From assembly GCA_046728935.1 (NCBI GenBank), contig JBKPFS010000084.1, positions 1-5,318 on the forward strand: a stretch of 5,318 nucleotides of DNA. The letters are read 5' to 3'. Every line of letters begins with the position of its first letter. The stretch's first letter is position 1. Made by a program: the position numbers and the translations under genes. This stretch comes from DATAFO01 sp046728935. Its GTDB lineage: Bacteria > Actinomycetota > Thermoleophilia > Solirubrobacterales > 70-9. The notes under the pieces were generated by a model. The model was not told the DNA's origin. It worked only from the letters and a program-made list of their open reading frames with translations, and searched no databases. Of this stretch, positions 1-5,318 are shown one piece after another.

Positions 1-1584
1 ATGACGATGGCGGTGCTCTCGATCATCGTCGCCCTCGCCATGGTCGCCGTAATCGGCCAGTTCTTCGAGGTAAATCTCTTCGTCACCAACATGCTCGTGG
101 CGATGGGGCTCGCTCTGGGCATCGACTACTCGCTCTTCATCGTCTCCCGCCTGCGCGAGGAACGGGCCAAGCGTCGTTCCCACCGCGACGCCATCCTGAA
201 CGTGGCCAGCACGGCGACGCGGGCGGTGGTCCTCAGCGGCACCGCCTTCTCACTGGCCCTGCTCGGGATGTTCCTGGTCCCGGACACGGTCCTGCGAAGC
301 CTTGCGCTGGGCGCGATCGTCGTCGCCATCGTCTCGATCGCGGTCGCGCTCACTTTCCATCCCGCGCTTCTGATGGTGCTGGGCGATCGCATCGACAAAC
401 TCAGTGTGCCGTGGCTTGGCAAGCGAGTCTCCGCGTCCGCAGGCACCGTGGGGCGGTTCTGGGGCGGCGCCATTCGCGCGGTGGTCCGCCATCCCACGTT
501 TAGCCTCGTCGCCGCTGTCGCTCTTCTCCTGCTCGCAACCTCTCCACTGCTCGGCCTGAAGCTTGGAGCGGCTGGCCCGTCCAGCCTTCCCGATGACTCG
601 GCGGGCAAGCAAGGCTTGATCGCGCTCGAGCGCGACTTCCCGGCCGGGGCGACCGACCCTGTGGAAGTTGTCGTCGACACGCAGGGTGCACCTGCACCCG
701 AGGCGGAGCTGGCAAGCCTTCGCGACCAGCTCGAGCAAGATTCCGACTTCGCCGCCGAGCGTGCCACACGCGAGGAAGGCGGTGACCTCGTGATTGCCTC
801 CGTGCCTCTGACCACGGAGGGAAGCAGCGAGGAGGCCTCGGCGGCGATCGACAGGCTCCGAGAGGACTACGTGGCGCAGGCCTTCGGCGATACCGCGGAC
901 CGAGTTCTCGTCGGCGGGCTGCCTGCCGAGAACCGCGACTACTTCGCGCTGATCGGCACCTGGCTGCCGATCGTGATCGCCTTCGTCCTCGCTCTCACCC
1001 TGGTATTGCTCACCCTCGCCTTCCGCTCGATTGTCGTCTCGCTGACCGCGATCGCGGTCAATCTGCTCTCGGTTGGCGCCGCGTACGGGCTGTTGGTGCT
1101 CGTCTTCCAAGAGGGAGTGGGCGCGGACCTCTTCGGCTTCGGGCAGGTGGACCGGATAGAGGCGTGGGTGCCCGTGTTCCTGTTCTCCGTGCTTTTTGGC
1201 CTGTCGATGGACTACCAGGTGTTCCTGCTGAGTCGGATCCGGGAGCGCTACACGAGCACGGGCGACACAACCGAGAGCATCATCTTCGGCGTTGGCTCGA
1301 CCGCCCGGCTGATCACCGGGGCCGCGCTGATCATCATCGTCGTCTTTGCCGGCTTTGCCGCGGGCGAGTTGGTTGCCTTCCAGCAAATGGGCTTCGGGGT
1401 TGCCATAGCGCTGCTGATCGACGCGACCGTCGTGCGCTTGGTGGTCATGCCGGCCGCGATGCGCCTCCTCGGGGAGCGAAATTGGTACCTCCCCTCGTGG
1501 CTCGGCTGGCTACCGCACGTTGAGATCGAGGATCCAGCCTTGTCCGCGGGGCCCCTACCCGCCGCGCGAAATCGGATCCGGTGA
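1..1584 (+). CDS. MMPL-family (RND superfamily) membrane transporter, C-terminal part, 5' end outside window
   Basis: This reading frame is open from the first base, and its 527 residues are fewer than the roughly 700 or more usual for MMPL proteins. The first ATG is therefore probably internal: the first transmembrane helix and first extracellular domain are missing. Visible parts are a helix cluster at residues 4-130, a soluble porter-like domain at about 190-310, and a second helix cluster at 317-490. Each cluster carries an Asp-Tyr pair (GIDYS at 40-44, SMDYQ at 402-406). These match the paired intramembrane Asp-Tyr residues that carry protons in mycobacterial MmpL3. Family knowledge says such proteins use proton motive force to export lipids or hydrophobic compounds; the substrate cannot be read here. 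After the conserved GERNWYLPSWLGWLP segment (491-505) the last 20 or so residues are low-complexity and run into a tRNA-like sequence. The next gene is convergent, with only 12 bases between the stops. Confidence 0.9.
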   Translation: MTMAVLSIIVALAMVAVIGQFFEVNLFVTNMLVAMGLALGIDYSLFIVSRLREERAKRRSHRDAILNVASTATRAVVLSGTAFSLALLGMFLVPDTVLRSLALGAIVVAIVSIAVALTFHPALLMVLGDRIDKLSVPWLGKRVSASAGTVGRFWGGAIRAVVRHPTFSLVAAVALLLLATSPLLGLKLGAAGPSSLPDDSAGKQGLIALERDFPAGATDPVEVVVDTQGAPAPEAELASLRDQLEQDSDFAAERATREEGGDLVIASVPLTTEGSSEEASAAIDRLREDYVAQAFGDTADRVLVGGLPAENRDYFALIGTWLPIVIAFVLALTLVLLTLAFRSIVVSLTAIAVNLLSVGAAYGLLVLVFQEGVGADLFGFGQVDRIEAWVPVFLFSVLFGLSMDYQVFLLSRIRERYTSTGDTTESIIFGVGSTARLITGAALIIIVVFAGFAAGELVAFQQMGFGVAIALLIDATVVRLVVMPAAMRLLGERNWYLPSWLGWLPHVEIEDPALSAGPLPAARNRIR

Positions 1585-1590
1585 TACGTC

Positions 1591-1615
1591 GCCGGTTCAA
1601 ATCCGGCGGCCCCGA
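1591..1615 (+). other. tRNA 3'-end-like sequence (T arm, acceptor 3' strand, discriminator base)
   Basis: GCCGGTTCAAATCCGGC (1591-1607) is a perfect T arm: a 5-bp stem closing a 7-base TTCAAAT loop with all invariant positions. It is followed by a 7-base acceptor strand GGCCCCG (1608-1614) and discriminator A (1615). The preceding ACGTC (1586-1590) fits a variable loop. Position 72 G with A73 matches bacterial tRNA-Pro identity, although that assignment is weak. A complementary CGGGGCC sits at 1547-1553, but the span is only 69 bases and the interior makes no D arm or anticodon arm (no T33 where expected), so I do not call a working tRNA. Site-specific integrases often use tRNA 3' ends, and a displaced copy is left at the far end of an integrated element. 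The last codons of the MarR gene (minus strand) run through this segment, and the MMPL stop lies just before it. Confidence 0.6.
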
Positions 1616-2100
1616 CTCTTCCCCTCGTCCTCCTCCTCGGTGCGCCACAGTGGCTGCGGCGGCGCCGAGTCGAGCGCGCGCCGCAACAGGCTCTTCAAAT
1701 CGCGCCGCTCGGTCGCGGTGAGCCCCTGCAGCACCTCGTCCTCGACCTGAAACGCCATCTGCCGCCCCCGTTCCAGCATGCGGCGGCCCTTGGGGGTGAT
1801 CGCGACCTCCCGGGCGCGGCGATCCTTGGGGTGGGGCCGCCGCTTCGCCAGCCCCGCGCGCTCGAGCTCGTCGATCAGCGACACCAGCGCGCTGGGGTCG
1901 ATGCCCATCGCCGAGGCGATCTCGAGCTGAATGGCCCCCTTGCGACCCGCGAGGAAGTTGAGGATGGCGAAAAGCGGCGGCGTCAGACCAATCGACTCGA
2001 GCGCCGCAGCGATGCGCGTGTGCGACGCGCGCCAGAGCCGGAAGAAGAGCTGGCCGGCGAACTCGGCGACCTCGATGTCGGCGGAAGGCTTCGTTGCCAT
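1597..2100 (-). CDS. MarR-family winged-helix transcriptional regulator
   Basis: The gene encodes 167 residues, a little longer than the usual 140-150 of the family. Residues 10-38 form the N-terminal dimerisation helix. Residues about 40-108 form the winged helix-turn-helix, with the recognition helix near 68-82 (DPSALVSLIDELERAGL) and the wing marked by the family signature DRRAREVAITPKG (93-105). Residues 109-145 form the C-terminal dimerisation helices. MarR proteins bind palindromic operators as dimers and release them when a phenolic or other toxic ligand binds. The gene is divergent from an efflux pump gene, so repression of the pump and of itself is the natural inference. I chose ATG at 2100 because GAAG lies 8 bases before it. 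An in-frame GTG at 2118 would add six residues, lacks a ribosome site and would place a palindrome inside the gene. The last residues (EEEDEGKSRGRRI) are low-complexity and read through the tRNA-like sequence, so the native C-terminus may have been altered. Confidence 0.92.
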   Translation of the reverse strand: MATKPSADIEVAEFAGQLFFRLWRASHTRIAAALESIGLTPPLFAILNFLAGRKGAIQLEIASAMGIDPSALVSLIDELERAGLAKRRPHPKDRRAREVAITPKGRRMLERGRQMAFQVEDEVLQGLTATERRDLKSLLRRALDSAPPQPLWRTEEEDEGKSRGRRI

Positions 2101-2101
2101 T

Positions 2102-2118
2102 GTGTGATCTTCGCACAC
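2102..2118. promoter_or_regulatory. Imperfect palindrome, candidate MarR operator 1
   Basis: GTGTG (2102-2106) and CACAC (2114-2118) form 5-bp inverted arms around a 7-base centre, 17 bases in all. The site lies immediately upstream of the marR start and directly abuts a second 17-base palindrome. Position and size suit a MarR-type operator, but the two sites do not share an obvious half-site sequence, so this one may be incidental. Confidence 0.3.
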
Positions 2119-2135
2119 TTGATGGCGCGCGTCAA
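2119..2135. promoter_or_regulatory. Imperfect palindrome TTGA...TCAA, candidate MarR operator 2
   Basis: TTGATGGCGCGCGTCAA is a 17-base imperfect palindrome with 5 of 8 symmetric pairs, including the outer TTGA/TCAA arms typical of MarR-family operators. It reads TTGATG on the plus strand and TTGACG on the minus strand, so it can also supply a -35-like element in either direction. It lies just upstream of the extended -10 candidate for the efflux gene, where a bound repressor would block RNA polymerase. The call rests on position and symmetry only. Confidence 0.4.
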
Positions 2136-2142
2136 TAAATGG

Positions 2143-2151
2143 TGATATAAA
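2143..2151 (+). promoter_or_regulatory. Candidate extended -10 promoter for the DHA2 efflux gene
   Basis: TGATATAAA reads as a TGn extended -10 followed by TATAAA (one mismatch to TATAAT). It sits in a 40-base AT-rich island (2131-2170) that contrasts sharply with the GC-rich surroundings. Transcription would start near 2158-2160, giving a leader of about 30 bases before the ATG at 2191. The nearest -35-like hexamer, TTGATG at 2119-2124, is 21 bases away, too far for normal spacing, so the extended -10 would have to carry the promoter. Confidence 0.4.
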
Positions 2152-2179
2152 TAATGGAAGATTTCAATCAACCTGATCC

Positions 2180-2184
2180 GGAGG
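2180..2184 (+). promoter_or_regulatory. Strong Shine-Dalgarno for the DHA2 efflux gene
   Basis: GGAGG ends 6 bases before the ATG at 2191. This fixes the start of the efflux pump and predicts efficient translation. Confidence 0.85.
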
Positions 2185-2190
2185 TCTTCC

Positions 2191-3705
2191 ATGCCGCGCC
2201 CAGCCCCTCAGCCGTCCTTCCTCGCCACCCGTCGCGGCAAGCTCACGCTGGCTCTGCTGGCCGCGGTCGCCTTCCTCGACTTCGTCGACGCCTCGATCGT
2301 CAACGTCGCGCTCCCCTCGATCCGCAGCGACCTGCACTTTTCAGAGCAGAGCCTGCAGTGGGTCCCGAGCGCCTATCTGCTCACCTACGGCGGCTTCATG
2401 CTCCTCGGCGGCCGCGCCGCCGACCTGCTCGGTCGCCGCCGCATCCTCGTCGCCGGCACGGTGCTGATCGGCGTCTCGTCGCTGATCGGCGGTTTCGCCG
2501 GCAGCTCGGGCGTCTTGATCGCCGCCCGGCTCGCCCAGGGCATGGGCGCCGCGATGATGCTTCCGGCCGCGCTTTCGATCCTGACCACGTCCTTCAAAGA
2601 GGGCTCCGATCGCAACAAGGCGCTCGGAATCTGGGGCGGCGTGGGCGGGCTCGCATCGGCCGCCGGCGTGCTGCTCGGCGGCCTGCTGACGGATGGCCCC
2701 GGATGGCGGTGGGTGATGTTCGTCAACCCGCTGGCCGCTCTACTCGTGCTGGGCGGGATCTTCTGGCTGATCAGCGGCGAACGACGCCGCGCGCGGGTTG
2801 AGAACTTCGACCTCCTCGGATCGATCCTGGCTACCAGCGGGATGCTGTTGCTGGTCTTCGCACTGGTGGAGGCGCCCGATCAGGGCTGGGGCTCGACCCG
2901 CACGATCGCCGAGCTCGCCGGGGCCTTCGCGCTCCTGGGCGCGTTCGTGGTCAACGAGCGGCGCAACAAGAACCCTCTGCTGCCCCTGTCGATCTTTGGG
3001 ACCCGGGGCCTCGCAGCCGCGGACGTCACCCAGCTGATCGCCTTCGCGGGCTTCCTGGCCATGTTCTTCTTCCTCACCCTCTACATGCAGAGCGTCCTGG
3101 GCTACTCGCCGATCCAGACCGGTGGCGCCTACATCCCGCTCACCATCGGCGTCGGAATCGCCGCCGGCATCACCTCCCAGCTCCTGCCCCGGATCGGTAC
3201 GCGACCCCTGATCGTCAGCGGCTCGCTGATCGCCTCCGGCGGCGTCTACTACCTCTCGCGGATCCCCGTGGACGGCTCCTACCTGAGCGACCTGCTCCCC
3301 GGGATGATGATCATGTCGCTCGGCCTCGGGGCCGTATTCGTGAGCGTCACGGCCGCCGCGAACGCCGGTGTTCCGGGCGACAAGGCCGGCCTCGCGGCGG
3401 CGCTTCTCAACGCCTCGCAGCAGCTCGGCGGCGCGCTGGGGCTCGCGATCTTCACCGCGATCGCCACCTCCCGCACCAACGACCTGCTGGCAAGCCAGGT
3501 GGCCCCGGCCGAGGCGCTCACCTCCGGCTTCCAGCGAGCGCTCGTGGCCTCCAGCCTGTTCCTCCTGGCCGCCGCCCTCGTCGCGCTGCGAGTCGCCAAC
3601 ACACGCGGCGATGAGCACCAGCCCGACACGGACGCGGAGCCCGAGAGGGAGCGCCCGGCGGCGGAGCCGGACACCGAGGCCGTGCCCGAACCGGCCGCGG
3701 CCTGA
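2191..3705 (+). CDS. DHA2-family (14-TM, EmrB/QacA type) major facilitator drug/H+ antiporter
   Basis: The 504-residue protein is the usual length for the DHA2 family and has about 14 hydrophobic segments from residue 17 to 467. Family motifs are clear: motif D1 LDFVDASIVNVALPSI (29-44) with the membrane acidic residues D30 and D33; motif A GRAADLLGRRR (74-84) in the loop between helices 2 and 3; motif B RLAQGMGAA (113-121) with R113; and the antiporter motif C region at 146-165. In motif C the usual GPxxGG reads GVLLGG (159-164), so the proline is replaced by valine. The family exports cationic or amphipathic toxic compounds in exchange for protons across the inner membrane; the substrate is unknown here. 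The C-terminal tail (about 473-504) is acidic and Pro/Glu/Ala-rich, with repeated AEP-type units, and is probably disordered. The divergent marR gene and the palindromes between them indicate ligand-induced control. The ATG at 2191 has a strong Shine-Dalgarno. Confidence 0.95.
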   Translation: MPRPAPQPSFLATRRGKLTLALLAAVAFLDFVDASIVNVALPSIRSDLHFSEQSLQWVPSAYLLTYGGFMLLGGRAADLLGRRRILVAGTVLIGVSSLIGGFAGSSGVLIAARLAQGMGAAMMLPAALSILTTSFKEGSDRNKALGIWGGVGGLASAAGVLLGGLLTDGPGWRWVMFVNPLAALLVLGGIFWLISGERRRARVENFDLLGSILATSGMLLLVFALVEAPDQGWGSTRTIAELAGAFALLGAFVVNERRNKNPLLPLSIFGTRGLAAADVTQLIAFAGFLAMFFFLTLYMQSVLGYSPIQTGGAYIPLTIGVGIAAGITSQLLPRIGTRPLIVSGSLIASGGVYYLSRIPVDGSYLSDLLPGMMIMSLGLGAVFVSVTAAANAGVPGDKAGLAAALLNASQQLGGALGLAIFTAIATSRTNDLLASQVAPAEALTSGFQRALVASSLFLLAAALVALRVANTRGDEHQPDTDAEPERERPAAEPDTEAVPEPAAA

Positions 3706-3778
3706 GGCGAGAAATGCCGCCTGTCACATCAGCAGCCGCCAGTTCGTCTACCTAATGAGTCCAACGAAGGGAACCGCC

Positions 3779-4063
3779 ATGAGCACCGAATCCACCACAC
3801 CCTCGACTGCCGAGATCGTCGACGAGGTATCCAAGTGGACCGTCGGCCTGGGCATCGTCACCTTTGCGCTCTTTCCCCTGGCGCTGCCCATCCTCATCCT
3901 GACCGCGGTCGCCGCTCTCCCGCTCCTGCTGCCCGTCCTGGCGGTGGGAGTGCTGGTCGCCGTCGTTGTGCTTCCGATCAGGCTGGTCCGAAGCCTGCGC
4001 AGGCGAGCGGCCCGGGCGCGGCCGACCGTGCAGCTGCCGACTCAGCGAAACGCTTCGGCGTGA
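3779..4063 (+). CDS. Small hypothetical membrane protein (94 residues)
   Basis: I do not recognise this protein. Residues 1-20 are polar and Ser/Thr-rich (MSTESTTPSTAEIVDEVSKW). Residues 21-68 are almost uninterrupted hydrophobic sequence broken by prolines at 33, 37, 48 and 52, enough for two membrane helices with a tight turn. Residues 69-82 are strongly basic (RLVRSLRRRAARARP), followed by a short polar tail. By the positive-inside rule the basic tail should be cytoplasmic. The start is ATG at 3779 because GAAGGG ends 7 bases upstream. An in-frame ATG at 3755 would add eight residues but lacks such a site. The gene lies 73 bases after the efflux pump stop with no clear terminator between, so co-transcription is possible. 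Its final 22 bases overlap the convergent SDR gene. Reality as a gene is supported by the ribosome site, hydrophobic pattern and clean membrane-protein topology; no function can be given. Confidence 0.75.
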   Translation: MSTESTTPSTAEIVDEVSKWTVGLGIVTFALFPLALPILILTAVAALPLLLPVLAVGVLVAVVVLPIRLVRSLRRRAARARPTVQLPTQRNASA

Positions 4064-4878
4064 GCCGTCGCCCACTGCCTGAACGTTCGCGGCTCTCGCC
4101 CGAGGATCTCCTTCACCGTCGGCAACACGGTGGTCTCGTCGACCGTGCCGTCGGCAAAGAAGCTGAAGAAGGCGTCGACGTACTCCTTCGGCATCGCCGC
4201 TTCCATCTCCGCCCGCGCTTCATCATCGGGCTGCGCCACGAAACGCAACTCCCTCCCGGTCGCTTCGGCGAGGAGCGCGACCTGCTCGACCGGTCGCAGC
4301 GCCTCGGGCCCCGTCAGGCGGTAGGTCATCCCCTCGTGGGCCGCGGAGGTGAGCGCGGCGGCAGCCACCGCGCCGACGTCGTCCGGATCGATGGTCGCTA
4401 TCGGGACGCCGGCAAACGGGGCGCGGACGACATCTCCGTCCTCCAGCTGAGGCAGCCAGCGCAACGCGTTGGACATGAAGCTGTTCGGTCGGAGGAAGGT
4501 CCAGGGGATGCCGGACCCGCGAACGGCCCGTTCCGAGAGGATGTGGTAGCGGGCGACGGCGTTGGTGAGGTCGCCGCCAGGGGCCGCGCTGCTCGAGAGG
4601 AGCACCACTCGCTCGACTCCGGCCCTCCGCATCTCGGCGAGGGTCTGCTCGATGCGCTCATAGCCGCTCAACAGGAACGCGGCGCTGACCCCCGCAAGCG
4701 GCGCGCGGAGGCTGTCCGGATCGTTGAGGTCTCCGAGCGCCGCGTCGACACGTCCCGGCAGCCGGGCGTCCGAGCCAGGTCGAACCAGCGCCCGGACGTC
4801 GGCGCCAAGCTCGAGCAATCCTCGCACGACGCCTCCGCCCGCGTTTCCCGTCGCACCTGTCACCAGGATCGTTGCCAT
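4042..4878 (-). CDS. NmrA-like NAD(P)-binding oxidoreductase (atypical SDR)
   Basis: With ATG at 4878 the product has 278 residues, typical of NmrA/QorB-like atypical SDRs. The Rossmann nucleotide-binding motif TGATGNAG (7-14) starts right after the first strand (ATILV). GDLNDPDSL (49-57) follows the third strand, SSSAA (95-99) ends the fourth, YHILSE (111-116) replaces the classical YxxxK catalytic pair, WTFLRPNSFMSN (126-137) is the family's LRP strand, and TIDPDDVGAVAAAAL (162-176) is the usual helix-capping segment. The fold binds NAD(P)(H); whether it reduces quinones or other substrates or only senses redox state cannot be decided. The start is debatable. ATG 4878 agrees with family length but has no Shine-Dalgarno, and is preceded by a pyrimidine-rich CTCCTC. 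GTG at 4953 has GGAGGG seven bases upstream and would add 25 residues (303 in all), but that extension has random-looking composition with about half G/C at third positions. The 3' end overlaps the convergent small membrane gene by 22 bases. Confidence 0.92.
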   Translation of the reverse strand: MATILVTGATGNAGGGVVRGLLELGADVRALVRPGSDARLPGRVDAALGDLNDPDSLRAPLAGVSAAFLLSGYERIEQTLAEMRRAGVERVVLLSSSAAPGGDLTNAVARYHILSERAVRGSGIPWTFLRPNSFMSNALRWLPQLEDGDVVRAPFAGVPIATIDPDDVGAVAAAALTSAAHEGMTYRLTGPEALRPVEQVALLAEATGRELRFVAQPDDEARAEMEAAMPKEYVDAFFSFFADGTVDETTVLPTVKEILGREPRTFRQWATAHAEAFR

Positions 4879-4946
4879 GCGCCGAGGAGACTGTGGCAAA
4901 ACAGCGCTGGCACCCGCACGATCCAGGCGTCCCGCTACTGGTGTGC

Positions 4947-5039
4947 TGCGCACTCGCTAGCCCTCCGAAGGGCAAAACCTAGCGATGCGCACCGCGGGCG
5001 CGCCGGTTCCACCGGCCGCCTCGTCGGGACCCGCTAGGT
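4947..5039 (-). promoter_or_regulatory. Nested and competing inverted repeats in the USP-SDR gap, possible RNA switch
   Basis: Plus-strand coordinates are used. TGCGCA (4947-4952) pairs with TGCGCA (4986-4991), and CGCTAG (4955-4960) with CTAGCG (4979-4984), giving 12 bp interrupted by a 2-by-1 internal loop. Inside is the hairpin CCCT/AGGG (4961-4964 with 4969-4972). Alternatively ACCTAGCG (4977-4984) pairs over 8 bp with CGCTAGGT (5032-5039), enclosing the hairpin GCCGGT/ACCGGC (5002-5007 with 5011-5016). Because 4979-4984 is used in both folds, they exclude each other. In a minus-strand transcript the first fold covers the GGAGGG ribosome site and the GTG at 4953, and the second frees much of it. 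Segment 5032-5039 includes the stop codon of the stress protein gene. No T-tract follows a stem, so a simple terminator is unlikely. Confidence 0.45.
4961..4966 (-). promoter_or_regulatory. Strong Shine-Dalgarno before an alternative GTG start of the SDR
   Basis: On the minus strand GGAGGG (4966 down to 4961) is followed after CTAGCGA (7 bases) by GTG at 4953-4951, in frame with the SDR and with no stop in between. The spacing is ideal. The ribosome site lies in a small hairpin, CCCT-TCGG-AGGG (4972 to 4961), which would sequester most of it. Either it starts a longer SDR isoform or the match is a by-product of the hairpin. Confidence 0.45.
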
Positions 5040-5318
5040 CGTCTTCGCCACAAGGACCGAGCAGTGAGCCTTGTGCGTGACCGTATTCGGAACGCTGCCG
5101 AGCACGCGACGCTCCATGCCCCGGTTACCTATGACGAGCAGGTCCGCGTCGCACTCCTCCGCCAGACGAACCAGCACCTCCGCGGGCTCGCCCTCGTCGC
5201 ACATGGACGCGCAATCGAGCCCGCCACGGCCGAGCTCCTCCTCGGTCCGGGAAAGGATCTCGCGCACACGAGCCGCCGGGCTGACCGCCCAATCCAGCTC
5301 GACGCTCCTGCCTGGAGT
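5034..5318 (-). CDS. Universal stress protein (UspA family), C-terminal part, 5' end outside window
   Basis: The frame is open to the right edge of the window, giving the last 94 codons of a protein that is normally about 140-150 residues in single-domain form. A GTG at 5267 is internal and not the start. The visible part contains the helix EPAEVLVRLAEECDADLLVIGNRG, typical of the Usp fold, and then the nucleotide-binding signature GNRGMERRVLGSVPNTVTHKAHCSVLVAKT at the C-terminus. ATP-binding Usps carry Gly-x2-Gly-x9-Gly-(Ser/Thr). Here the second gap is six residues (GNRG, MERRVL, GS), a shorter loop that I believe occurs in other actinobacterial Usps, though I cannot confirm it here. Usps are small cytoplasmic proteins induced in starvation, oxidative or other stress; specific roles vary. 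The gene precedes the SDR on the same strand with a 155-base structured gap, so the two may share a transcript. Confidence 0.9.
   Translation of the reverse strand, partial: TPGRSVELDWAVSPAARVREILSRTEEELGRGGLDCASMCDEGEPAEVLVRLAEECDADLLVIGNRGMERRVLGSVPNTVTHKAHCSVLVAKTT

Noticed and set aside
250..1386. Long minus-strand open frame of 378 codons opposite the MMPL gene
   Set aside because: Its product is an extremely polar, Gln/Asp/Gly/Arg-rich string with no domain pattern, as expected from the complement of a GC-rich membrane-protein gene.
1573..1580. Palindrome CGGATCCG at the end of the MMPL gene
   Set aside because: A single 8-base palindrome is expected by chance in GC-rich DNA and has no partner or context.
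1547..1615. A complete 69-base tRNA gene using CGGGGCC at 1547-1553 as 5' acceptor strand
   Set aside because: No D arm, no anticodon stem and no T at position 33 can be fitted, and bases 8-9 are CC instead of the usual TA.
2740..3618. Minus-strand open frame of 292 codons opposite the efflux gene
   Set aside because: Same shadow effect: hydrophilic low-complexity product with no motif and no ribosome site, while the plus frame has all DHA2 motifs.
3705..3722. Hairpin AGGCG/CGCCT after the efflux gene as a terminator
   Set aside because: The stem is only 5 bp with an 8-base loop and there is no following T run.
5002..5016. A second tRNA T-arm-like sequence GCCGGTTCCACCGGC
   Set aside because: The loop would be only five bases, the R57 position is wrong and no acceptor strand follows; it is just a 6-bp hairpin.
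3835..5037. Plus-strand open frame of 400 codons spanning the small gene, the SDR and the gap
   Set aside because: The product is Arg/Gly/Pro-rich with no domain, and it lies antisense to a clearly recognisable SDR.

Overview
The window comes from a GC-rich bacterium. The strong G/C preference at third codon positions, an MMPL transporter, a DHA2-type major facilitator paired with a MarR regulator, an NmrA-like SDR and a universal stress protein all fit an actinobacterium, possibly of the Thermoleophilia. That placement is an inference from gene style, not a demonstrated assignment.

Layout. At 1-1584 (+) lies the 3' part of an MMPL/RND-type membrane transporter gene whose 5' end is outside the window. 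Its stop is 12 bases from the stop of a convergent MarR gene (1597-2100, -). The junction carries a sequence that looks exactly like the 3' end of a tRNA (T arm plus 3' acceptor strand, 1591-1615). The marR gene is divergent from a 14-TM DHA2-family drug/H+ antiporter gene (2191-3705, +). The 90-base gap between them is AT-rich and holds two abutting 17-base imperfect palindromes, an extended -10 candidate and a strong Shine-Dalgarno. This is the classic layout of a MarR-controlled efflux module. Next comes a small two-helix membrane protein gene (3779-4063, +). Its 3' end overlaps by 22 bases the 3' end of a convergent NAD(P)-binding NmrA-like SDR gene (4042-4878, -). Upstream of the SDR on the same strand is the C-terminal part of a universal stress protein (5034-5318, -), cut by the window edge. 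The 155-base USP-SDR gap contains nested inverted repeats that could form two mutually exclusive RNA folds around a strong Shine-Dalgarno.

How the genes fit together. The MarR regulator probably represses itself and the efflux pump until a toxic ligand binds it. The MMPL pump, stress protein and SDR would also suit a stress or detoxification neighbourhood, but nothing in the sequence ties them into one pathway. I see no CRISPR array, insertion sequence, integrase gene or evidently new multi-gene system. The items most worth a second look are the tRNA-like 3' end at 1591-1615 (possible attachment-site scar) and the possible translational switch at 4947-5039.
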